NCBI GenBank assembly: GCA_002367105.1
Contig: DFCS01000030.1
Coordinates: forward strand, 52,044 to 116,043
Source of the DNA: Hungatella sp. UBA3048
GTDB lineage: Bacteria > Bacillota > Clostridia > Lachnospirales > Lachnospiraceae
Length of the DNA stretch: 64,000 bases
Reading direction: 5' to 3'
The notes under the pieces: generated by a model
The model's input: the letters and a program-made list of their open reading frames with translations, nothing else
Told to the model about the DNA's origin: nothing
The model's database searches: none
Program-made: the position numbers and the translations under genes
In this document: in pieces, positions 53,093 to 61,782 of the stretch
Layout of the letters: each line of letters begins with the position of its first letter
How positions within the stretch are numbered: position 1 is the first letter of the stretch

Positions 53093-53983
53093 ATGAAGAT
53101 TGGATTTATCGGATTGGGAATTATGGGAAGGCCTATGGCAAAGAACCTGGTAAAGGCAGGACATGAGCTGGTTGTTTTTGATTATAACAAGGAGGCTGTG
53201 GCAGATTTGGTTTCCTGCGGTGCAGAGAAAGCGGCAAACGGAAAAGAGGTGGCATCTAAAAGTGAAGTGGTCATCACCATGGTGCCCAACTCTCCCCATG
53301 TAAGAGCTGCGGTTCTGGGAGAGAACGGAGTTGCAGAAGGAGCCAAGTCCGGCACTGTGGTCATTGACATGAGTTCGATTGACCCAACAGAGAGCAGAGC
53401 CATCGGTGCAGAGCTGGAAAAGCTGGGAATTGATATGCTTGATGCACCGGTATCCGGCGGGGAGCCAAAGGCCATTGACGGAACCTTATCCGTTATGGTG
53501 GGCGGCAGGAAAGAATTATTTGATAAATATTATGATCTGCTGATGGTAATGGCAGGCTCTGTGGTATATGTCGGCGAACTTGGCTCAGGTAATGTGGCAA
53601 AGCTGGCAAACCAGATGGTAGTAGCCATAAATATTGCGGCAGTATCTGAGGCCCTTACCTTTGCAAAAAAAGCCGGAACTGATCCGGAACTGGTATACCA
53701 GGCCATTCGAGGCGGTCTGGCAGGCTCCACCGTTATGGAGGCAAAAGCTCCTATGATACTTAACAGAAACTTTAACCCAGGCTTTCGCATGGAACTGCAT
53801 ATCAAGGATTTAAACAACGCACTCAATGCGGCCCATGCCGTCAGCTCACCGGCCCCATTAACCGGACAGTTAATGGAGATCATGCAGGGGCTGAAAGCGG
53901 ATGGCTTTGAGAAAGAAGACCACTCCAGTATTGTAAAATATTATGAAAAGGTTGCCAATACAATTGTAAAACCGGGAAACTAA
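53093..53983 (+). CDS. 2-hydroxy-3-oxopropionate (tartronate semialdehyde) reductase-like, GarR type
   Basis: Beta-hydroxyacid dehydrogenase of 296 residues. The Rossmann motif is GFIGLGIMGRPMAKNL, the substrate loop is DAPVSGGEPKAIDGTLSVMVGG, and the catalytic Lys is K170 in GSGNVAKLANQ. The family reduces tartronate semialdehyde to glycerate or acts on 3-hydroxyisobutyrate; sequence features fit the GarR branch. GAGGAAGAGC precedes the ATG. Together with the lyase 44 bases downstream it suggests degradation of a keto-deoxy-glucarate-type acid to pyruvate plus glycerate. Confidence 0.85.
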   Translation: MKIGFIGLGIMGRPMAKNLVKAGHELVVFDYNKEAVADLVSCGAEKAANGKEVASKSEVVITMVPNSPHVRAAVLGENGVAEGAKSGTVVIDMSSIDPTESRAIGAELEKLGIDMLDAPVSGGEPKAIDGTLSVMVGGRKELFDKYYDLLMVMAGSVVYVGELGSGNVAKLANQMVVAINIAAVSEALTFAKKAGTDPELVYQAIRGGLAGSTVMEAKAPMILNRNFNPGFRMELHIKDLNNALNAAHAVSSPAPLTGQLMEIMQGLKADGFEKEDHSSIVKYYEKVANTIVKPGN

Positions 53984-54027
53984 AACCGAAATGATCGTAT
54001 AGGCAAACATGCAACCTGGAGGAAAAA

Positions 54028-54927
54028 ATGAATACAGATTTTATAAAAGGAGTTATCGTCCCGATTCTTACTCCCATTGATGAGGATGAGAGGATCGATG
54101 AAGTAAAATTAAGAGAACAAGTGGATTACGTCATAAACGGAGGCGTTCTTGGAATCCTGGCCTTTGGAAGCAACGGAGAATTTTATGTTATAGAGGAAGA
54201 CGAGATGGATCGAGGCTTAAACATCATGATCCATCAGTCTGCCGGCAGAGTTCCGGTCTACTTTGGCATTGGCGCCATCAGCACGAAAAAATGCTGCCGC
54301 CTTGCAAAAATGGCGGTGAAAAACGGAGCAGCAGGGATTTCTGTTTTGCAGCCAATGTTTTTAAAGCCTACGGAGACAGAACTTTATCTGCATTTTAAAA
54401 CAATTGCAGAAGCTGTTCCTGAGATCCCTGTCCTGCTTTATAACAACCCGGGCCGGGTGGGATACACTCTGTCCGGAAATCTCGTGGAGCGTCTGGCTGA
54501 GGAGGTGCCCAATATTGTGGGCATGAAGGACACCAGCGGGGATATAACCCAGACCGCAGAGTTTATCCGAAGGACCCGCCACAAAGGGTTTAAAGTATTT
54601 GGAGGAAAGGATACCCTCCTGTATGCCTCCATGTGCCACGGCGCAGTAGGAGGGGTGTGTACTGCGGCTAATTTTATGCCGGAGCTGATTACTGATATTT
54701 ATAATAAATACATTGCAGGTGATTTAAGCGGTTCCCTGGAGGCACAGTTTAAACTGAATCCGGTCCGTCTGTCCATGGATCCTGCGAGTTTCCCGGTAGC
54801 AGCAAAGGATATGGCTAATTTAAGGGGCAGAAACGTGGGTATTCCCTATAAACCCAATCTTGCGACCCCGGAAGGCCCTGTATTAGCCCGTATAAAAAAG
54901 GAAATGGAAACAGCAGGGCTTCTGTAA
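54028..54927 (+). CDS. Dihydrodipicolinate synthase / N-acetylneuraminate lyase family aldolase
   Basis: Class I aldolase fold of 299 residues. It has the carboxylate-binding GSNGE (48-51), Y138 (YNNPGRVGYTLS) and Schiff-base Lys K167 (VGMKDTSGD). It sits next to a GarR-type reductase rather than lysine genes, so it is probably a keto-deoxy-sugar-acid aldolase or dehydratase, not DapA. One possible reaction is cleavage of 5-dehydro-4-deoxyglucarate to pyruvate and tartronate semialdehyde, which the neighbour would reduce. The specific substrate is inferred. Confidence 0.83.
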   Translation: MNTDFIKGVIVPILTPIDEDERIDEVKLREQVDYVINGGVLGILAFGSNGEFYVIEEDEMDRGLNIMIHQSAGRVPVYFGIGAISTKKCCRLAKMAVKNGAAGISVLQPMFLKPTETELYLHFKTIAEAVPEIPVLLYNNPGRVGYTLSGNLVERLAEEVPNIVGMKDTSGDITQTAEFIRRTRHKGFKVFGGKDTLLYASMCHGAVGGVCTAANFMPELITDIYNKYIAGDLSGSLEAQFKLNPVRLSMDPASFPVAAKDMANLRGRNVGIPYKPNLATPEGPVLARIKKEMETAGLL

Positions 54928-55022
54928 TTAATACGATCACGAGCCCGGTGCTGTCTGGATATTGTGTGAAAATTCTGTCAAAGGACTTTTATGCAATATA
55001 ATGACAATTCTGTATCAAAAAG

Positions 55023-55069
55023 AGAGCAAGGGAACTGGCAGTATCCGGCCATTCCCCTTGCTCTTATTT
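55023..55069. terminator. Bidirectional terminator between convergent genes
   Basis: AGAGCAAGGGAA (55023-55034) pairs with TTCCCCTTGCTCT (55052-55064) with one bulged base. A T-rich tail follows on the plus strand, and TTTTTG on the minus strand. Confidence 0.8.
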
Positions 55070-55072
55070 GTT

Positions 55073-56278
55073 TTATATAATGATAGATTCTGCGATGACA
55101 TTAGCCAAAGCACCGATATCAGCCAGCTGATCCTCTTTTACAGAAGATTTGATGGTAATGGTCTGATCCAGTATGGTCATATTTTTCATTTCAGAAATAA
55201 TCTCAGTCATTTTCTTTCCGGCCATGATACCCCAGGTTCCATTTTCCATAAGGGCAACGGTGCGGTTTTGTACGTTATGGGCTTTCATATCGTGAAGCAG
55301 GTGTTCCATGCTGCTGAAAATTCCTCCGTTATAGGTAGCCGAAGCGAATACCAGATGGCTGCAGCGGAATGCTTCTGATATGAGCACAGACGGATGGGTA
55401 TTGGATACATCATACATGACAATGTTGCGGATGCCGCGTTCTGCAAGGCGGCATGCCAGGATGTTGGCGGCATTCTCCGTATTACCGTAGATGGAGCCAT
55501 AGGCGATCATCACGGCATTCTCTTCCGGAGTATAGCTGCTCCATTTAAGATACTTATCCATATACCAGCAAATGTCGGAACGCCATACAGGCCCGTGAAG
55601 AGGACAAAGGAACTGAATGTCCAGATCAGCGATCTTCTTTAAAAGAGTCTGGGTGGACGGTCCGTATTTTCCTACAATATTGGAATAGTATCTTCTGGAT
55701 TCATCAAGCCATTCCCGTTCAAAATTTACTTCATCTGCAAATAAGTTTCCGTTCATTGCGCCAAAGGTGCCAAAGGCGTCGGCTGAAAAAAGAACCTTGT
55801 CCGTGGTATCGTAGGTGACCATTACTTCCGGCCAGTGAACCATGGGAGCCATATAAAATGTAAAGGTATGTTTACCGGAGCAGAACGTATCACCCTCCTT
55901 CACGACGACAGCTCTGGAATCAACGCCGAATTCATAAAACTGGTTGATAATCGGGATTGTCTTGGCATTGCAGATCACCTTTACATCCGGATACCTACTG
56001 ACCATCTCACCCAAAGTGGCACAGTGGTCCGGCTCCATATGATTTACAATGATATAATCCAGATTCCTTCCTCCAAGGACTGCTTCCACATTTTCCAAAA
56101 ACTGTCCGGTGATAGCCCGGTCAACCGTATCAAAAAGAATGGTTTTTTCATCTAGCAGGACATAGGAGTTATAGGAAATCCCTTTCGGAATGGGGTAGGC
56201 GTTTTCGAACAGGGCGAGACGGCGGTCACTTCCTCCAACCCAGAACAAATCATCTTTAATAGTTTTTACACAATACAT
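55073..56278 (-). CDS. A-type flavodiiron protein (FprA family)
   Basis: Cytoplasmic O2- and/or NO-reducing enzyme of 401 residues. The N-terminal metallo-beta-lactamase-like domain carries the di-iron ligands in NHMEPDH (near 79), VHWPEV, FSADAFG and LHGPVWR; the C-terminal flavodoxin domain starts at MIAYGSIYGNTENAA. The start is ATG 56278, with AAAGGAAGG about 8 bases before it; an upstream in-frame ATG at 56305 is less likely. It probably protects the oxygen-sensitive metalloenzymes of this anaerobe. It is separate from, but on the same strand as, the XdhC gene 101 bases upstream. Confidence 0.94.
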   Translation of the reverse strand: MYCVKTIKDDLFWVGGSDRRLALFENAYPIPKGISYNSYVLLDEKTILFDTVDRAITGQFLENVEAVLGGRNLDYIIVNHMEPDHCATLGEMVSRYPDVKVICNAKTIPIINQFYEFGVDSRAVVVKEGDTFCSGKHTFTFYMAPMVHWPEVMVTYDTTDKVLFSADAFGTFGAMNGNLFADEVNFEREWLDESRRYYSNIVGKYGPSTQTLLKKIADLDIQFLCPLHGPVWRSDICWYMDKYLKWSSYTPEENAVMIAYGSIYGNTENAANILACRLAERGIRNIVMYDVSNTHPSVLISEAFRCSHLVFASATYNGGIFSSMEHLLHDMKAHNVQNRTVALMENGTWGIMAGKKMTEIISEMKNMTILDQTITIKSSVKEDQLADIGALANVIAESIII

Positions 56279-56379
56279 GGTGCAGCCTTCCTTTCTTTCG
56301 TTCATACTAATCCATCCATAGAAGTATACTATAAATTTCAGAAAATGTCATTGTGTTTTTTAAAGGCCAATTTATGTGA

Positions 56380-57411
56380 TCAGCTTAATACCGGCTCAAT
56401 ATATACCTCTACAACGCCTCCGCATACCATGCCCTCGTCCTCTGCGTTGCCCGGAGTCATGTCAACCATCATTAATACCGGCTTTTTATCTCTGGAAACT
56501 TCTCTTGCTGCTGCGCATACTTGAGACTCCACACAGCCGCCTCCGATAGTCCCGATGGTGCTCCCGTCAAGCATGACTACCATCTTTGAGCCTACATCCC
56601 TGGGAGCGGAGCCTTTTCTGGAAACGATGGTGACAAGGGACTTTGGCATGTCAGATAACTCTTTGGAAGTGAGACCGTCAAGGATTTCCTTTGGATAGCC
56701 AAAGCTTTTTTTACTTCCGTTTTTTACCTGAATGATCTCCGCCATAATTGCCACGGCGATTTCTTCCGGGGTCTGTGCGTTGATCTTTAGTCCGATGGGC
56801 GTGTAAACCTGGTCAAGCAGCTCTCTGCTGATTCCTTCGTCTGCTAAAAAATCCTTTACAAGCTTTACCCTGACTTTGCTGCCGATCATACCGATGTAGG
56901 CATTTTGTTTACCGATGATCTGAGATAAACAGTCCTGGTCATACCGGTGACCTCTGGTGACGATGATAAAGTAATGGCCGGTGCTTCCCTCTATCTCTTC
57001 TAAGGCTTCCCCAAAAGGCTTGCAGATAACGGTGTCAGCCCCCTCTTTTCTTGCGGTATTGGCAAAAGACAACCGGTCATCGATCACTGTAACATGAAAT
57101 CCCAGCATCTTTCCGATTCTGATGATTGGGATGGAAATATGACCGGCCCCGCATACCACCATGTACTTTTCTCCTGTCACAAATTCACAGAACAGAGTGC
57201 TGTCCTGAGCTTTTATGGTCTGGGTTTTGTCAATGCTTTTTAGATCCTCTGAAAAAGCATCAAACGCTTTTTCATCCCCCTGCCTGCAGATGATTTCTCC
57301 GTTCGACCACAGGGCTTTTGCTCCAAGCCCCTGTCCTTCAACGATTGTCAGGCTGATTAAATTCGTGTTTTTATCGGCATTCTTTAATTCTTCATAAAAT
57401 CCTGCTGTCAT
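56380..57411 (-). CDS. XdhC-family maturation factor for the aldehyde oxidoreductase
   Basis: Protein of 343 residues. XdhC proteins deliver and sulfurate the molybdopterin cofactor of xanthine-dehydrogenase-family enzymes. Residues about 85-215 form the Rossmann XdhC_C domain (MVVCGAGHISIPIIRIGKML, VIDDRLSFAN, YIGMIGSK). The conserved XdhC_CoxI motifs come after it, at the C-terminus: SRKGSAPRDVGSKM, GTIGGGCVES and GMVCGGVVEVYIEP. In classical XdhC the CoxI domain is N-terminal. The N-terminal 80 residues here look like a decayed copy of it. AAAAGGAG precedes the ATG. It lies just downstream of its presumed client enzyme, beyond a terminator. Confidence 0.85.
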   Translation of the reverse strand: MTAGFYEELKNADKNTNLISLTIVEGQGLGAKALWSNGEIICRQGDEKAFDAFSEDLKSIDKTQTIKAQDSTLFCEFVTGEKYMVVCGAGHISIPIIRIGKMLGFHVTVIDDRLSFANTARKEGADTVICKPFGEALEEIEGSTGHYFIIVTRGHRYDQDCLSQIIGKQNAYIGMIGSKVRVKLVKDFLADEGISRELLDQVYTPIGLKINAQTPEEIAVAIMAEIIQVKNGSKKSFGYPKEILDGLTSKELSDMPKSLVTIVSRKGSAPRDVGSKMVVMLDGSTIGTIGGGCVESQVCAAAREVSRDKKPVLMMVDMTPGNAEDEGMVCGGVVEVYIEPVLS

Positions 57412-57447
57412 ATGAGTACTCCTTTTGCTGCCTCGCGCTTTTGTAAT

Positions 57448-57479
57448 AAAAAAGGGCGGTATACATTCCGCCCTTTTTT
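57448..57479 (-). terminator. Terminator between the aldehyde oxidoreductase and XdhC genes
   Basis: GGGCGG (57454-57459) and CCGCCC (57468-57473) are flanked by A6 and T6, making a symmetric, strong hairpin. On the minus strand it follows the oxidoreductase stop and would reduce read-through into the XdhC gene. Confidence 0.88.
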
Positions 57480-57497
57480 GGGTATTCTGGTAACTAT

Positions 57498-60116
57498 TTA
57501 TTTTGCTGGCTTTGGTTTACGGTAGAACGTATTGTCCAAAGGAAGTTTGTAACGGAATACGCCATCCTTCTTGAAATAAGCATTCTGCAAAGCAGGTGCT
57601 CCCAAAACACATACGATCTCGCCTATGCCTTTTGCTCCAAATGCTACATCAGATGGATTCTTTTCAATGAACCGTATGTCAACAGGAGGCATCTGAGGTG
57701 CTTTAAAGAGGCCTAAAGTACCTAATTTAGCCTGTGGAATGCCGTCCTTTAATGGGAAGTCCTCTGTCAGTCCATAACCAAGACCCATTGCAACACCGCC
57801 TTCCACCTGTCCTTCTGCGGCAAGAGGATTGATGGCTTTGCCTATGTCATGAGCTGCAATTACATTGACAACTTTTCCTTCGGTGTCAATAACAAAAAGC
57901 TGAGTTGCATATCCATAAGCAATATGGCTTACCGGATTTGGTTTGTCGCTGCCGATAGGATCTGTTTTAAAATCAAATTCGCCATAGTATTCTTTGCCTT
58001 CCAGATCACTTAAGGAATGTCCGGCATCTAAATCCTCTTTCAGTTTCATTGCGGCAATGTGAATGGCTTCTCCTGTAAATACGGTCTGACGGGATGCGGT
58101 TGTGGTTCCGGAGTCTGGTGTGTATTTTGTATCCGGATGTCCGACGATAACCTGTTCCGGTGCAAGACCTGTGGTCTGACAGACCATCTGTAAGGTTATG
58201 GTCTGAAGTCCCTGGCCGATAGCAGCAGCAGAAGAGCCTGTAACAACCTTTCCGTCACGTACTCTTAAGATACAGCGGCCAACGTCTGCAAGACCAACAC
58301 CGATTCCTGCGTTCTTCATGGCAGATGCAATTCCTACGAAATAATTTGGGTCTGCCTCATATTTTTCAAAATCTGCTTTTACTGCTTCCAGGGTTTCCGC
58401 TATACCGGTGCCTTCATCTGCGATCTGCCCGTTAGGAAGGGACTGGCCTGGTCTGATGGCATTGCGGTAACGGATCTCCCAGCCGGATATTCCCACCTGC
58501 TCTGCCAACTGGTTGATCAAAGCTTCCGTTGACATACAGGACTGGGTTACGCCGAATCCGCGGAATGCACCTGCAGGAGGATTGTTGGTATAGTAAGCAT
58601 CTCCTTCAATATCCACGTTCTGGTAATTATATGGTCCGCCCGCATGGGTGCAGGCTCTTTGAAGTACTGGACCGCCTAAGGAAGCATAAGCTCCCGTATC
58701 AGAGAGAAGCCTTGCCTTCATACCCTGGATCATACCGTTTTCATCACAGCCGATCTTGCAGTAGATTTCCATGGCGTGACGCTTTGGATGATAATTAATG
58801 CTTTCCTGACGGGAGAAGGATACTTTTACAGGTCTCTTTGATAAATAAGCGCAAAGAGCAGCCTGATGCTGAACACTCATATCTTCCTTTCCGCCGAAGC
58901 CGCCGCCGACAAAAGCACTCTGGATTCTTACTTTCTCCAGAGGAAGGCCAAGATATGCACTTAATTCATGATGTTCATCATAAATACCCTGTGCTCCGGT
59001 AATTACCTTAACACCGTCGCCGTCAGGAACACCAACAGCAGTTTCCGGTTCCATGAACGCGTGCTCTGTTGGCGGAACATAGAAGGTGCCTTCTGCAATA
59101 TACTTGGAATTTGCAAGAGCTGCCTCAGCGTCACCCCGCTTTACCTCCTCGTGGTCTAAAAGGTTATTCACCGGAGTTCTGAATTTGCCAAAATGCATAA
59201 AGCCTTCGCCATGTACCTGATGAGCGCCTGGTACCATGGCTTCCCTTGGGGAGCGGATTGGCTCTAATTCTTCACAATCTATTTCTACGGCTTTCGCTGC
59301 CGCCAGCGCCTGTTCCATCGTTTCAGCCACTACGATAGCAAGGGTGTCGCCGATGCATTTTGTCTCTTCGCCTACATCGATCATACCGGGCCAGTCATGG
59401 GCCAGATGTCCGATATACCTGTCTCCGGGTATGTCCTTTGCCGTGTAGACAGCGACTACGCCGGGCATTGCAAGAGCCTTGCTGGTATCGATTCCATTTA
59501 TTTTAGCACGTGCATATTTGGTGAACACGTTCTTTCCGTAAAGCATGCCTTCCAGATAATAGTCATCTGCATATTTGGCGGTACCCAGTGTTTTTGCTTC
59601 TGCATCCACACGGCAGGTTCTTTCTCCTATAGCAGCAGTCTGCTTCAGTTCAGGAACTTCTAAATTTTCATTGAACATTTTTGCAGCCAGCATAATGCCG
59701 TCTTCTATTTTGGCATAGCCTGTACAACGGCAGATATTTGTGCGGATCGCCTGTTTTACATCATCTCTGGTTGGATTGGGATTCTGGTCAATCAAGCATT
59801 TGCCGCTGATCACCATGCCTGGAATGCAAAAACCGCACTGTACGGCGCCTGCTGCTGCAAAGGCATAGACAAAGACATCCCGTTCTCTCTGTGTGAATCC
59901 TTCTATGGTCTGTACCTTTTTGCCCTCCAGTTTGGACAATTTCATGATGCAGGCACGGACAGTCTTCCCATCCACAATTACTGTACATGTACCGCAGGCG
60001 CCTTCCTTACAGCCGTTCTTAACGGAAGTGATACCGAGTCTGTTTCTGAGAAAATCCATTAATGTTAAATCTTCTTCTGATTGGTAATCCTTGCCGTTGA
60101 CATTTACTACATACAT
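57498..60116 (-). CDS. Single-chain molybdopterin-dependent aldehyde oxidoreductase (xanthine oxidase family)
   Basis: Enzyme of 872 residues, the architecture of Desulfovibrio Mop. The N-terminal [2Fe-2S] domain has C-x4-C-x2-C (GCKEGACGTC, about 36-45), then a second helical [2Fe-2S] domain with CGFC (about 95-98) and ICRC (about 132-134). The molybdopterin domains follow, with FVGGGFGGKED, GAFRGFGVTQS and the terminal catalytic Glu in GAKGIGEIVCVLG. There is no FAD domain, so electrons leave through the Fe-S clusters to ferredoxin or flavodoxin. It oxidises aldehydes (or possibly purines/N-heterocycles) to acids. GAGAGG lies about 8 bases before the ATG. The matching XdhC is next to it. 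Confidence 0.93.
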   Translation of the reverse strand: MYVVNVNGKDYQSEEDLTLMDFLRNRLGITSVKNGCKEGACGTCTVIVDGKTVRACIMKLSKLEGKKVQTIEGFTQRERDVFVYAFAAAGAVQCGFCIPGMVISGKCLIDQNPNPTRDDVKQAIRTNICRCTGYAKIEDGIMLAAKMFNENLEVPELKQTAAIGERTCRVDAEAKTLGTAKYADDYYLEGMLYGKNVFTKYARAKINGIDTSKALAMPGVVAVYTAKDIPGDRYIGHLAHDWPGMIDVGEETKCIGDTLAIVVAETMEQALAAAKAVEIDCEELEPIRSPREAMVPGAHQVHGEGFMHFGKFRTPVNNLLDHEEVKRGDAEAALANSKYIAEGTFYVPPTEHAFMEPETAVGVPDGDGVKVITGAQGIYDEHHELSAYLGLPLEKVRIQSAFVGGGFGGKEDMSVQHQAALCAYLSKRPVKVSFSRQESINYHPKRHAMEIYCKIGCDENGMIQGMKARLLSDTGAYASLGGPVLQRACTHAGGPYNYQNVDIEGDAYYTNNPPAGAFRGFGVTQSCMSTEALINQLAEQVGISGWEIRYRNAIRPGQSLPNGQIADEGTGIAETLEAVKADFEKYEADPNYFVGIASAMKNAGIGVGLADVGRCILRVRDGKVVTGSSAAAIGQGLQTITLQMVCQTTGLAPEQVIVGHPDTKYTPDSGTTTASRQTVFTGEAIHIAAMKLKEDLDAGHSLSDLEGKEYYGEFDFKTDPIGSDKPNPVSHIAYGYATQLFVIDTEGKVVNVIAAHDIGKAINPLAAEGQVEGGVAMGLGYGLTEDFPLKDGIPQAKLGTLGLFKAPQMPPVDIRFIEKNPSDVAFGAKGIGEIVCVLGAPALQNAYFKKDGVFRYKLPLDNTFYRKPKPAK

Positions 60117-60463
60117 GACAATACCTCTCTCTCTTCATTCTTAGTTGACATTATATAATTCCGCACATTGTTTTTAACAATACTCTCTTGCATAATTTTG
60201 TTAAAAATGGCGTTTGTGATTCTTCGTTCTCATACATTTTAACATATAAACGTTACAAAAACAATTGATATTCCATGAAAATATAAAAATTTTTTAGTTA
60301 CATACAAAAAAAGTTAGAACAAGCGTTTTTTCGCTTAAACAGGAGGTTTCCTTGCTGTTACTTATAGAAAAAATCTATAAATAGAGATGGAAAATAAAGG
60401 TGTTTTTTAGGGTTTTCAAACAAATTTTTATATTCTGGAAAAATATTTAAAACTTCAAAAATA
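60117..60463. other. A/T-rich intergenic region between divergent genes
   Basis: No gene is seen in this strand-divergent space. It holds the minus-strand promoter elements at 60150-60181 and a small AAGCG-T6-CGCTT hairpin near 60322, but no riboswitch fold that I recognise; in particular no clear Moco-riboswitch pattern. Confidence 0.6.
60150..60181 (-). promoter_or_regulatory. Promoter and inverted repeat for the aldehyde oxidoreductase gene
   Basis: On the minus strand TATAAT lies at 60155-60150. The -35 position falls in a perfect palindrome, ATTGTT-TTT-AACAAT (60167-60181), which could be an operator. Confidence 0.5.
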
Positions 60464-60491
60464 TTGCAAATTTTACTTCATATGATATAAT
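60464..60491 (+). promoter_or_regulatory. Promoter upstream of the DUF523 gene
   Basis: TTGCAA (60464-60469), 16 bases, TATAAT (60486-60491). Transcription would start near 60498, only about 13 bases before a terminator-like hairpin. Confidence 0.65.
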
Positions 60492-60510
60492 AAAAAAAGA
60501 CGAAGAATTG

Positions 60511-60546
60511 ACGTCCTCTGGGCTTTGGCCTGGAGGATGTTTTTTT
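60511..60546 (+). terminator. Terminator-like hairpin in the leader of the DUF523 gene
   Basis: ACGTCCTCTGGGC (60511-60523) pairs with GCCTGGAGGATGT (60528-60540), with wobble pairs, around TTTG, followed by T7. It lies between the promoter and the start codon, so transcripts of about 45 bases would end here unless it is bypassed. Confidence 0.7.
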
Positions 60547-60587
60547 ACACAAAGGTGTGACGGAAGTATTGAAAAAGGAGGCGAAAG

Positions 60588-61064
60588 ATGGGCGGAGAAA
60601 AGGAAAACATACTGGTGAGTGCCTGCCTGCTGGGAGTCAATTGCCGCTATGACGGCGGAAACGGCAGACAGGATGGCCTTATCGGACTTATAGAAAAATA
60701 CAATTTCATACCGGTCTGTCCGGAGCAGCTTGGCGGTTTAGAGACGCCCAGAGAGCCTGCGGAGCAGCTTGTTAAAGCTGTAACAGGCGATCTCGATGAG
60801 ATCCGCGTGGTGGACCGTTCGGGAAAAGATGTGACAGACAGTTTTTTTAAGGGAGCAGAAGAAACCTTGAAGCTGGCCAGGCTATATGGCTGTAAGCGGG
60901 CGATTTTAAAGGAACGGAGTCCGTCCTGCGGCCATGGGTGCATTTATGACGGGACGTTTTCAGGGACAAAGGTTCCTGGAGACGGTGTGACTGCAAGGCT
61001 TTTGGAAGAAAACGGAATCCTTGTGTCAGGAGAAAGCAGCATAGGGTCAAAATTTTATAGATAA
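60588..61064 (+). CDS. DUF523 family protein
   Basis: Small cytoplasmic protein of 158 residues. The N-terminal ILVSACLLGVNCRYDGGNG and the later ERSPSCGHGCIYDGTFSG are the conserved cysteine motifs of this uncharacterised family, which may bind a metal or Fe-S cluster. AAGGAGGCGAAAG precedes the ATG. An HD-domain gene follows 15 bases after the stop, suggesting a two-gene operon. Function unknown. Confidence 0.9.
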   Translation: MGGEKENILVSACLLGVNCRYDGGNGRQDGLIGLIEKYNFIPVCPEQLGGLETPREPAEQLVKAVTGDLDEIRVVDRSGKDVTDSFFKGAEETLKLARLYGCKRAILKERSPSCGHGCIYDGTFSGTKVPGDGVTARLLEENGILVSGESSIGSKFYR

Positions 61065-61079
61065 GGAGACATAGATACT

Positions 61080-61661
61080 ATGAACACGGCAATCACAAGA
61101 CAACAGGCACTGGAGTTACTTAAGAAATATAATAAGGAACCGTTTCATCTCCTTCACGGTCTGACCGTGGAAGGGGTAATGCGCTGGTACGCAGGAGCAA
61201 TGGGCTTTGGATCAGAGGAAGAATTCTGGGGAATCGCAGGACTTCTTCATGATGTGGATTTTGAACAGTTTCCGGAGGAACACTGTAAAAAGGCCCCTGA
61301 GCTTCTTTCCGAAATCGGGGCGGAAGAAGAACTGGTTCATGCCATATGCAGCCATGGCTACGGCATCTGTTCAGAGGTAGAGCCGGAGCATATGATGGAA
61401 AAGATCATGTTTGCTGCAGATGAGCTGACCGGACTTATCGGTGCAGCCGCCAGGATGCGCCCTTCAAAAAGCGTTATGGACTTAGAAGTCTCAAGCCTTA
61501 AGAAAAAATTTAAGGACAAGAAGTTTGCGGCAGGCTGTTCCAGGGAAGTGATCGCGTCAGGTGCGGAGAAACTGGGCTGGACTCTTGATGAGCTGTTTGA
61601 AAAAACCATCCTTGCCATGCGTTCCTGCGAAGAGAAGGTAAACCGGGAAATGGAAGAGTAA
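61080..61661 (+). CDS. HD-domain protein (putative phosphohydrolase)
   Basis: Protein of 193 residues with the HD metal-binding pattern: H near residue 27 (LLHGLTVEG), the HD pair in GLLHDVDFEQF, H in ICSHGYG and D in AADELTGL. Such proteins hydrolyse phosphoesters, often of nucleotides. AAGGAG lies 11 bases before the ATG. Substrate unknown. Confidence 0.88.
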   Translation: MNTAITRQQALELLKKYNKEPFHLLHGLTVEGVMRWYAGAMGFGSEEEFWGIAGLLHDVDFEQFPEEHCKKAPELLSEIGAEEELVHAICSHGYGICSEVEPEHMMEKIMFAADELTGLIGAAARMRPSKSVMDLEVSSLKKKFKDKKFAAGCSREVIASGAEKLGWTLDELFEKTILAMRSCEEKVNREMEE

Positions 61662-61663
61662 AT

Positions 61664-61693
61664 TTATGCATAAAAATGGAAAATTATGCATGA
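61664..61693. repeat. Paired TTATGCATRA palindromic motifs before the aspartate kinase promoter
   Basis: TTATGCATAA (61664-61673, palindromic) and TTATGCATGA (61684-61693) are exactly 20 bases apart, just upstream of the -35 box at 61708. The spacing on one DNA face suggests a regulator site. Confidence 0.5.
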
Positions 61694-61707
61694 ATATCGA
61701 AAAATAC

Positions 61708-61736
61708 TTGACAGCTGATACCAATTAGGATATTAT
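61708..61736 (+). promoter_or_regulatory. Promoter of the aspartate kinase gene
   Basis: TTGACA (61708-61713), 17 bases, TATTAT (61731-61736). Confidence 0.8.
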
Positions 61737-61782
61737 TTCCGTTAAATATGTAATGATAACCTGTATCAGAGGAGATATGCCT

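Noticed and set aside
53182..53883. Long open frames on the minus strand opposite the reductase gene
   Set aside because: They lie wholly within a well-supported gene, have no ribosome site and encode nothing recognisable; they are codon-bias shadows.
54962..55378. Plus-strand open frame of 138 codons after the aldolase gene
   Set aside because: It crosses a bidirectional terminator and is mostly antisense to the flavodiiron gene, with no recognisable product.
60300..60345. AAGCG-T6-CGCTT as a terminator in the region upstream of DUF523
   Set aside because: The stem is only 5 bp, no T run follows it and no gene ends there.
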